DNA of 51,663 nt from NCBI GenBank assembly GCA_016845585.1, contig JAERSO010000013.1, forward strand, positions 1-51,663, written 5' to 3'. Position 1 is the stretch's first letter. Each line of letters opens with the position of its first letter. The notes below the pieces were generated by a model. It saw only the letters and a program-made list of their open reading frames with translations. It was not told where the DNA came from and did no database searches. The position numbers were made by a program, and so were the translations under genes. This document shows, piece after piece, positions 43,816 through 51,663 of the stretch. This DNA is from Acidimicrobiaceae bacterium (GTDB lineage Bacteria > Actinomycetota > Acidimicrobiia > Acidimicrobiales > Aldehydirespiratoraceae).

Positions 43816-43863
43816 GGTTGTTCCTTGTTTGAGACGGGGTTTGACCCCGGTGTCGAGTCAGAG

Positions 43864-44769
43864 TCAGGCCGACGGTGAAGTAGCTGACGCTACCGGCCGC
43901 CAGTGTTGAAGCAGATCGTCCAGCGTTTGTTCGATCGCGAAGTGCGGCGACCATCCCGTGGCCTCGCGAAGCTTGGAGTTGTCGCCACGCAGCGCCGGGA
44001 TGTCGACCGGACGGAGCAGGTCGGGATCGGGTTCGAGACGCATGGGTGTGGTGGCGAGTGAGAGCAGCGTGTCGGCGAGTGAGACGACAGGACGGTCGAC
44101 CCCGCTGCACACGTGGTAGGCCTCCCCGGGCATCCCGTCGATCATCAGCATCCGGTAGGCCCGAACCACGTCGCGCACGTCGGTGAAGTCCCGGCGGGCC
44201 TCGAGATTGCCGACCCGGACCGTGCTGTTACCGCTGACCTCGTTGCGGGCCACCCGGCTCGCGATGGCCGACGCGACGAAGCGGTCGCTTTGTCCGGGAC
44301 CGAGGTGATTGAACGCTCGGGCCCGAACCACCTCGAGTCCGTGGCCGAGCCCGGCCTGGATGCACACCATGTCGGCGGCGGCCTTGCTGGCGGCATAGGG
44401 GCTGACCGGGCGGAGCGGCTGTTGTTCGTCGAGCGGTAGCTCGGCCTCGGTGACTCGTCCGTAGATGTCGGCGCTGGTGACCGCCACGACTCGGCTCGCA
44501 CCGCCGAGCCGGGCCGCATCGAGCACGTTGACCGTGCCTTCGACGTTGACCCGGTAGGTCTCGATGGGGATGTTCCACGAACCCCCGACGTCGGACTGGG
44601 CGGCGAGGTGGTACACGACGTCAGGGGCCGCCTCGGCGAACGCGTCCATCAGCTGATCACGCTCGGTGATGTCGGTGCCCGACGCGATGACCTCGTCCCC
44701 CGAAGCGGTGAGGTGATCGACGAGGTAGCGGCCGACGAATCCGTCGGCGCCGGTGACGAGTGCTCGCAT
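43864..44769 (-). CDS. rmd: GDP-4-keto-6-deoxy-D-mannose reductase (Rmd-type SDR)
   Basis: A 301-residue SDR enzyme. It begins RALVTGADGFVGRYLVDHL and has YHLAAQSDVGGSWNIPIETY, SADIYGRVTEAELPLDE, the Y-x3-K in SPYAASKAAADMVC, ARAFNHLGPGQSDRFVASAI, RRDFTDVRDVVRAY and a C-terminal ALRGDNSKLREATGWSPHF. The F-N-H-x-G-P-G-Q and V/L-R-G-D/S-x-x-K/R-L blocks match P. aeruginosa Rmd, which gives GDP-D-rhamnose; a 6-deoxy-D-talose-forming variant is possible. ATG 44769 is the only start that keeps the NAD motif at the N-terminus, but it has no ribosome binding site and lies 2 nt after a candidate 8-codon ORF. Confidence 0.82.
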   Translation of the reverse strand: MRALVTGADGFVGRYLVDHLTASGDEVIASGTDITERDQLMDAFAEAAPDVVYHLAAQSDVGGSWNIPIETYRVNVEGTVNVLDAARLGGASRVVAVTSADIYGRVTEAELPLDEQQPLRPVSPYAASKAAADMVCIQAGLGHGLEVVRARAFNHLGPGQSDRFVASAIASRVARNEVSGNSTVRVGNLEARRDFTDVRDVVRAYRMLMIDGMPGEAYHVCSGVDRPVVSLADTLLSLATTPMRLEPDPDLLRPVDIPALRGDNSKLREATGWSPHFAIEQTLDDLLQHWRPVASATSPSA

Positions 44770-44771
44770 GT

Positions 44772-44798
44772 TCAGGCGGGGGACGGGGGCTGGTCCAT
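44772..44798 (-). CDS. Putative leaderless 8-codon leader ORF upstream of rmd
   Basis: ATG 44798 lies 8 nt after a TAGACT box, the same spacing as other leaderless starts here. It reads M-D-Q-P-P-S-P-A and stops with TGA two bases before the rmd ATG. The Pro-Pro pair and the closeness to rmd suggest coupling or attenuation, but no experiment or comparison supports it yet. Confidence 0.3.
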   Translation of the reverse strand: MDQPPSPA

Positions 44799-44806
44799 CG
44801 GGCGTC

Positions 44807-44812
44807 AGTCTA
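44807..44812 (-). promoter_or_regulatory. Candidate -10 box TAGACT for the rmd-gmd-cofD-cofE operon
   Basis: TAGACT on the minus strand would start the transcript at about 44799, i.e. at the ATG of the leader ORF and 30 nt before the rmd start. Confidence 0.45.
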
Positions 44813-44848
44813 GCGCTGGGGTGTCCCATGATCGTTGAGCTTCAGCGA

Positions 44849-44854
44849 TAGCCT
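44849..44854 (+). promoter_or_regulatory. Candidate -10 box TAGCCT for the GT2-fusion gene
   Basis: TAGCCT ends 9 nt before GTG 44864. It is divergent from the rmd promoter with 36 nt between boxes. Confidence 0.4.
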
Positions 44855-44863
44855 CCGTCGATC

Positions 44864-47800
44864 GTGGCCGCCACTGACGAACCATCGCGCCCAGACGCTG
44901 AGTCGGCTCCCGAGACGCGGGCGGCCACGCCTTCGGTGACGGCCGTCGTCGTTGCGCACGAGCCGGGCGATTGGTTCGAGGAGACGATCGACAGCCTGGT
45001 CACACAGGACTATCCGCGTCTCGACATCATGGTGATCGACAGCGCCGGCGACCCTGATCTCCCCGAACGGCTCCGCAAGGTCGCGCCCGCTGCCACACTG
45101 CTCGATGCGTCCGACACGACCGGTTTCGCGGCCGCCGCCAACACCGTCATGGAGACCGACCTCGGCTCCGCCTTCCTGCTGTTGTGCCACGACGATGTGG
45201 CACTGGCCCCGGACGCGGTCCGCACCCTCGTCACCGAGTCGCTCCGGTCCAACGCAGGAATCACCGGGCCGAAACTCGTCGCGTGGGACATTCCCGAGCA
45301 GCTGCAACACGTCGGCCTCGTCGCCGACCGGTTCGCGGTCACCGATGAGGTCGTCGAGCCGGCCGAACTCGACCAGGAGCAGTACGACGCCGTCACCGAC
45401 GTCTTCGTCGTTCCCACCGCGTGCCTGCTGATCCGAACGACGCTGTTTCGGGAGCTGAGCGGCTACGACCCGGTCATCACCCGGCGCGGGGAGGACGTCG
45501 ACCTCTGTTGGCGGGCCCAGCTCAGAGGGGCCCGGGTGATCGTGGCCCCCGATGCGATGGTGCGCCACCGTGAGCAACTGGTCGAACGGACCGGGGTCGA
45601 CGACATCCGACGCACCCGGGCGCGCCACCAGCTCCGCACCGTGATGGTCAACAGCAGTGCGCCGGCTCTCGCCGTGACCCTGCCGCTCATGATGGGGCTC
45701 GCCGTGGGTGAGCTGTTGGTCGCTCTCGTGACCCTGCGCTTCGGGCATGTGCGCGATGTGATCCACGCATGGGTGTGGAACGGCAAGCGGCTCGGGGAGA
45801 CCCGTCGCCGACGGAAGTTCGTGAGGTCGTCGGCGAGGACCGCGGACGCAGACGTCCGAGCCCTCCAACAACTCGGAAGCGTGCGGATCAATGCGTTCGT
45901 CCGAGGCCAGATCGGGCGGGGAGAGCGACGCTTTGGCAACGAGCTCGTCAGCGCCATGCAGACAGGCACGACTCGATTCGCGGTTCTCGCCTGGGTCCTG
46001 GTGGTGGTGTTCGTTCTGTTCGGGTCGCGTGTGTTGTTGAACGACGGGCCCGCGGCCGTCGGCGACTTCGCCGCCTTCCCGTCGTCGGCTGGAGAACTCG
46101 TCGGCGATTGGTGGAGCGGTTGGGTCCATCGCGATCTCGGTTCGGCGGCGGCGATCCCCACCGGCTACGGACTGGCCGGTGTGCTCGCCTGGATCCTCGG
46201 CGGCTCTCCCGGACTGGTTCGCACCTGGCTCGTTCTGGGCCCGGTCTTCGTGGGCCTCGTCGGCGCCTGGCGCCTGCTCGGGGTGACGGGCTCTCGCCGG
46301 GCCCAGATCGCCTCCCTGGCGGGGTATGCGGCACTGCCGCTCGCCTGGAACAGCATCGCCGCGGCGTCGATGCCGGGACTCATCGGATTCGCGGTGTCGC
46401 CGTGGTTGCTGACAGGCGCTCTGCGGGTGCAGGCCTCCGCCCCCTACCGGGTGGCGAGCGGACCGGTGAGAGGCTTGCCGCGTGCATCGCTCGGCATCGG
46501 CACGGCTGTCGGCCTGAGTGTCATCTTCGAACCGTCCGCTGGTCTGATCGTCCCGCTCGTCTTCGGCGGGTTGCTGGTCGGCTCCCTCCTCGCCATCCGA
46601 CCCGTCGGCGCCCACCGCCTTCTCGCCGCGGCGCCGCTCGTGCTGATCGTCGGTGCGCTCGTGGCCCTGCCTCAGACCCTCGATCTGCTCGGTTCCGGCT
46701 TTTCGTGGGACGTCTTCGCCGGTGGCCGAACGGGTTCGGCCACCACCGTTTCGGCGGAGGATCTCACCCGCTTCTCCGTCGGGCCGGTCGACACCGACCC
46801 GCTCGTCTGGTTGCTCGGTGTCGCGGCGGCGGTTCCGCTGCTACTCGGACGCTCCTGGCGGTTCGACCTCGGTGTCCGCCTCTGGACCGTCGCTCTCGGA
46901 TCGTGGGGTCTGGCGCTCGTCGCCAGTCGTGGACTCCTCGACTTCGGTCTCGCCGACCCCGCGCTGTTGATCGCGCCGGCGGCGGCGGCGATGGCCGGCT
47001 TGCTCGGCCTGGCCGTCGTCGCCGCGGAGCACGACCTTCGCCGGGCCGGGTTCGGATGGCGCCAAGCGCTCGTCCCGATCGCCTTGGTCGCCGCGGTGAT
47101 CGGCGCGTTGCCCACCGTCGGTTCGATCGAGACCGGTCGTTGGGGTCTGGCCCGCCGAGGCTTCGAGGAGGCGATGCCGTTCGTCGATGCGGGGGTGGAT
47201 GGGTCGTACCGCGTCGTCTGGCTCGGTGCGCCGGAGTTGCTTCCCGCCGACGGCCGCCCGCTTGCCGGGGGAATGGCATGGGTGGCGACGCTCGACGGCC
47301 TTCCGACCGTGACGGATCGCATCGTCGCCCCCAACGCAGGCTCATCCGATCTCATGGTCGAGGTTCTCGACAGCGTGATGACCGGATCTACGCAGCGGGC
47401 CGGACGCCTCCTCGGCGGGCTCGGCGTGCGCTACGTCGTGCTCCTCGAACGCCTCGCTCCCGCGCCCTACAGCCCCGACGGTCAGACTCGACCGACGCCT
47501 GACGTGGTGATCGATGCGTTCGGTCGTCAGCTGGATCTTCGACAGATCGTCGGGTCGAACTCGGCGACCCACGTCTACGAAAACACCGAGTGGACGAGCG
47601 TTCGTGCCGCGGCGGTGGCGGGGTTCGACCAGGGAGTCTCGGAGCTGGCCGACCTCAGCGTCGAGCCGCTCGTCGGCACGGTCGGCGTCCTCAGCGGCAC
47701 CGGGCATGACATCGTCGGCCCGATCCCCGACGGGGTCGAGGTCCTCGTGAGCCAGACGCCGAACACCGATTGGGTGCTCGAGGTCGACGGGGTGGAAGCT

Positions 47801-47977
47801 CCCCGTCGTGTGGCCAACGGGTGGTCGCACGCCTTCCTCCCGCCGATGGGCGGTGACGCCGAACTGTCCTATCAGACCCCATTCGGCCATCGTGCTGCGA
47901 CGCTCGTCCAGCTGGTCGTGCTGTCGCTGCTGGTGGTCGAGCGTCTCCGGCGCCAGTTCTGGGGAGGGTCGGCATGA
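44864..47977 (+). CDS. Large GT2 glycosyltransferase fused to a polytopic membrane domain
   Basis: A 1037-residue fusion. Residues about 20-260 are a GT-A domain: VTAVVVAHEPGDWFEETIDS, TGFAAAANTVME, the metal site LLLCHDDVALAPDAV, VPTACLLIRTTLF and TRRGEDVDLCWRAQLRGA. A membrane part with a dozen or more helices follows (for example VLAWVLVVVFVLFGSRVLL and LAGVLAWILGGSPGLV) with a final extracytoplasmic region and a last helix. The second half may be a GT-C-like or transport module. Actinobacteria often carry such a GT2 protein next to a DUF5719 gene, as here, where the two overlap by 4 nt. The substrate is unknown. Confidence 0.83.
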   Translation: MAATDEPSRPDAESAPETRAATPSVTAVVVAHEPGDWFEETIDSLVTQDYPRLDIMVIDSAGDPDLPERLRKVAPAATLLDASDTTGFAAAANTVMETDLGSAFLLLCHDDVALAPDAVRTLVTESLRSNAGITGPKLVAWDIPEQLQHVGLVADRFAVTDEVVEPAELDQEQYDAVTDVFVVPTACLLIRTTLFRELSGYDPVITRRGEDVDLCWRAQLRGARVIVAPDAMVRHREQLVERTGVDDIRRTRARHQLRTVMVNSSAPALAVTLPLMMGLAVGELLVALVTLRFGHVRDVIHAWVWNGKRLGETRRRRKFVRSSARTADADVRALQQLGSVRINAFVRGQIGRGERRFGNELVSAMQTGTTRFAVLAWVLVVVFVLFGSRVLLNDGPAAVGDFAAFPSSAGELVGDWWSGWVHRDLGSAAAIPTGYGLAGVLAWILGGSPGLVRTWLVLGPVFVGLVGAWRLLGVTGSRRAQIASLAGYAALPLAWNSIAAASMPGLIGFAVSPWLLTGALRVQASAPYRVASGPVRGLPRASLGIGTAVGLSVIFEPSAGLIVPLVFGGLLVGSLLAIRPVGAHRLLAAAPLVLIVGALVALPQTLDLLGSGFSWDVFAGGRTGSATTVSAEDLTRFSVGPVDTDPLVWLLGVAAAVPLLLGRSWRFDLGVRLWTVALGSWGLALVASRGLLDFGLADPALLIAPAAAAMAGLLGLAVVAAEHDLRRAGFGWRQALVPIALVAAVIGALPTVGSIETGRWGLARRGFEEAMPFVDAGVDGSYRVVWLGAPELLPADGRPLAGGMAWVATLDGLPTVTDRIVAPNAGSSDLMVEVLDSVMTGSTQRAGRLLGGLGVRYVVLLERLAPAPYSPDGQTRPTPDVVIDAFGRQLDLRQIVGSNSATHVYENTEWTSVRAAAVAGFDQGVSELADLSVEPLVGTVGVLSGTGHDIVGPIPDGVEVLVSQTPNTDWVLEVDGVEAPRRVANGWSHAFLPPMGGDAELSYQTPFGHRAATLVQLVVLSLLVVERLRRQFWGGSA

Positions 47978-49386
47978 AGGCGATGCGACTCAGCGCCATC
48001 GTCGTGATCGTGGGTGCCCTCGTCGTCGGCTTCGTGGCCGATCAGGAACCGCGGACATTCGATGAATTCGCGTCGGTGGATCGCCTCGGTGTGTCCACCA
48101 CGACGAGTGGCACCTGGTTCTGCCCCGGTGGCTCCGGAGGGGGGGGCGTCGCCGTCATCGGTCTCGAGATCGTCAATGCCGGCGAGGAAGCGGCCACGGC
48201 CGAGGTCACCGCCCTCGGCTCGACTGCCGGAGAGATCACCTCGACCCAGCTCGTTGTCGCCGCCGGGGAGCGGTCGTCGGTCCCGCTTGCCGAGCTCGCT
48301 CCCGAGTCCGACTGGGTTGGCGCGGTCGTCGAGATCGACAGCGCCATGGCCATCGTCGAGCAGACTCACGAGGGCGTCACGGGCACCGATCGATCCACGT
48401 GCTCGACCCGTGCAGGCACCTCGTTCACGGTCACCGATGGCGCCACTCGTGCGCTGTCCGACGGCGAAGAGATGACCCTCCTGTTGCTCAACCCGTTCCA
48501 CGAGGACGCGGTGGTCGACATCTCGTTCGTGGCCGACGTCGGCCCGGACTCACTCGATGCGGTCGTCGTCCCCAGCCAACAGCTGGTCGCCATCAATGTC
48601 ACCGACGAGGTCACCGTCGCTCGCCGGGTTGCCGCCACCCTCGATGTGATCGCCGGTCGGTTGTCGGTGTCTCGCGTGCAGATCCGCAACAGCGAGTCGA
48701 TGCGGGGCTTGTCCGTGACGCCCGCGATCATCGACGGGGCGGTTGCGAGCGTGGTGCCGAGCCTCGGCACCGGCGAGACCGTCGACACCGTCACCGTCAC
48801 CAACCCGCACCGGACAGAGGCGGCGGAGGTCGATCTCGAGATCGTCACCGATGGATCGGTGTCGCCGGATCCGATCGAATTGACGGTTCGGCCCGGCCGC
48901 ACGGTCCGGGTCGACATGAGCACCGAGGATCGCCTGCGGGAGCTCGGCGCCTTCTCCCTCATCGCCCGGTCCTTGAACGAGATCCCCGTCTCGGTGATGC
49001 TCGAGAGTGCCGCCGGACTGGCCACCGACGGTGTGCCCGGAACGGCGGCGGTCACCGGTATCGATGGCGCCTCGGATCTGTGGATCGCTCCGATGGAGGG
49101 CGGCGCCGGTTCGCTCGCCATCGTCAACCCGTCGACCACGTCGATCGCCACCGTCGACGTCAGCGTCGTCGGGTCAGATGGTCAGCAGACCGTGCTCAGC
49201 CTCGAGCTGGGTGCGGGTCGACGCACGAGCATTCCGGTGGTGGAGATCGGCGAAGGTCGCCCGATCGTGGTCGTGACCGCCACTGCACCGGTGGTCGTCG
49301 GTCGTGACCTCACCGGGTTCACGTCGCGGCAACTGCTGGGAGGAGCGGCGGCCGGGGCCGTCACTCCGCTGAGTCAGATCGAGTAG
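47974..49386 (+). CDS. DUF5719-like membrane-anchored secreted protein
   Basis: A 470-residue protein. An N-terminal helix (LSAIVVIVGALVVGFVAD) acts as signal or anchor; the rest is beta-rich and extracytoplasmic. The segment TSGTWFCPGGSGGGG holds the W-[YF]-C-P motif that marks this actinobacterial family, and a second cysteine (D-R-S-T-C-S-T) could pair with it. Repeated I-V-N-P/V-T-N-P-type modules (LEIVNAGEEAATAEV, LLLNPFHEDAVVDI, VTNPHRTEAAEVDL, AIVNPSTTSIATVDV) suggest four similar beta-sandwich units. The function of the family is not known to me. Its ATG overlaps the stop of the GT2 fusion (ATGA), so a joint role is likely. The 3' end overlaps the thioredoxin-like gene by 26 bases. 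Confidence 0.78.
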   Translation: MKAMRLSAIVVIVGALVVGFVADQEPRTFDEFASVDRLGVSTTTSGTWFCPGGSGGGGVAVIGLEIVNAGEEAATAEVTALGSTAGEITSTQLVVAAGERSSVPLAELAPESDWVGAVVEIDSAMAIVEQTHEGVTGTDRSTCSTRAGTSFTVTDGATRALSDGEEMTLLLLNPFHEDAVVDISFVADVGPDSLDAVVVPSQQLVAINVTDEVTVARRVAATLDVIAGRLSVSRVQIRNSESMRGLSVTPAIIDGAVASVVPSLGTGETVDTVTVTNPHRTEAAEVDLEIVTDGSVSPDPIELTVRPGRTVRVDMSTEDRLRELGAFSLIARSLNEIPVSVMLESAAGLATDGVPGTAAVTGIDGASDLWIAPMEGGAGSLAIVNPSTTSIATVDVSVVGSDGQQTVLSLELGAGRRTSIPVVEIGEGRPIVVVTATAPVVVGRDLTGFTSRQLLGGAAAGAVTPLSQIE

Positions 49387-49780
49387 CGGCCACCGCGGCC
49401 CAGAGCTCGGCGGTGGTCACCGGTCCGAGGAACGCGTGTTGGACCACTCCATCGTCATCGGCCACGACCAGGGTCGGCACGCCGTCGATCCGATAACGCT
49501 CGTGAAGCCGCTTCTCGGCGGACACCTCGAGTTCCTGAACGGCGACCGAGTCGCTCTCCAGGTGCTGGGCCCGTTCCCAGACGCCCGCGCAGGTATCACA
49601 CGTCGACGAGGTGAAGACGGCGACGAGCCACGCGGCCTCCGGTCGGACGAAGTCGCGGCGGTCGAGGAGTTGCGGGACATGTGTCGACTGGACGTACTTG
49701 TCGCGCCTCGAGCCGCCGAGCATTGTGGCCACGACGCCTGCGATCGCAAGGGCGCCGACGACCAGGAGAACCCGGTCCAT
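49361..49780 (-). CDS. Membrane-anchored thioredoxin-like protein
   Basis: A 139-residue protein. One N-terminal helix (VLLVVGALAIAGVVATMLG) anchors a short thioredoxin fold with the active site SSTCDTCAGVW (C-D-T-C), the conserved cis-proline in DGVPTLVVADDDG and a typical final helix. It may be an extracytoplasmic thiol reductase or oxidase. The gene starts 3 nt after the ftsH stop, so it is probably co-transcribed with ftsH, and its 3' end overlaps the DUF5719-like gene, whose product has cysteines that might be a target (inference). Confidence 0.82.
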   Translation of the reverse strand: MDRVLLVVGALAIAGVVATMLGGSRRDKYVQSTHVPQLLDRRDFVRPEAAWLVAVFTSSTCDTCAGVWERAQHLESDSVAVQELEVSAEKRLHERYRIDGVPTLVVADDDGVVQHAFLGPVTTAELWAAVAATRSDSAE

Positions 49781-49783
49781 GGA

Positions 49784-51663
<1,880 letters not shown>

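Noticed and set aside
44810..46615. Minus-strand 601-codon open frame opposite the GT2 fusion
   Set aside because: Low-complexity polar sequence with no motif, antisense to a clear GT2 domain.

Overview
This window is a GC-rich, tightly packed piece of a bacterial chromosome. It carries about 36 protein genes on both strands and no rRNA, tRNA, CRISPR array or insertion sequence that I could find. No stretch without a gene exceeds about 100 bases. The gene set points to an actinobacterium: F420 biosynthesis genes, a LytR-CpsA-Psr protein with a C-terminal LytR_C domain, a DUF5719-like protein, a fused biotin carboxylase/BCCP subunit, an LpdA-type flavoprotein, many GTG starts and a widespread leaderless promoter pattern. 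The style of the SLH repeats and the Thr/Ser-rich tails suggest class Acidimicrobiia, which is inference rather than something shown directly.

The theme is construction of a cell-surface polysaccharide. Region 1-25 kb holds the end of a subtilisin-type protease with SLH repeats, a YfhO-type membrane glycosyltransferase coupled to a GT2 enzyme, a CsaB-like pyruvyltransferase, an initiating sugar-phosphate transferase, GT2 enzymes, a Wzm/Wzt-type ABC exporter, an O-antigen ligase-like protein, a second YfhO paralogue with a methyltransferase and three GT4 enzymes, a polyprenyl-phosphate sugar synthase head-to-head with a polytopic membrane protein, and a secreted seven-repeat FG-GAP propeller that ends in SLH repeats.

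Region 25-31.6 kb is mostly housekeeping: one GT4 gene, an LpdA-like quinone reductase, an acyl-CoA carboxylase alpha subunit divergent from biotin protein ligase (birA), and an LCP protein that may attach glycan to the wall. Region 31.6-45 kb makes activated sugars: ugd and uxs (UDP-glucuronate, UDP-xylose), fcl (GDP-L-fucose), a mannose-1-P guanylyltransferase-like enzyme, galE, gmd and rmd (GDP-6-deoxyhexoses). Three GT4 genes and an unrecognised His-rich membrane protein lie among them. The gmd gene runs directly into cofD and cofE of F420 biosynthesis.

Region 45-51.7 kb holds a large GT2/membrane fusion overlapping a DUF5719-like gene, then an anchored thioredoxin-like protein and ftsH, which runs off the right edge.

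Working model (inference): nucleotide sugars made at 31-44 kb feed about 13 glycosyltransferases. The lipid-linked glycan is exported by the ABC transporter and modified outside by polyprenyl-phosphate-dependent GT-C enzymes. It is pyruvylated by the CsaB-like enzyme and attached by the ligase or the LCP protein, and the pyruvylated glycan could hold the SLH proteins encoded alongside. The most distinctive observations are this possible SLH/CsaB anchoring system, the YfhO-GT2 pairs, a recurrent -10 box 6-9 nt before start codons, a putative leaderless micro-ORF before rmd, and the His-rich membrane protein at 38.4 kb.
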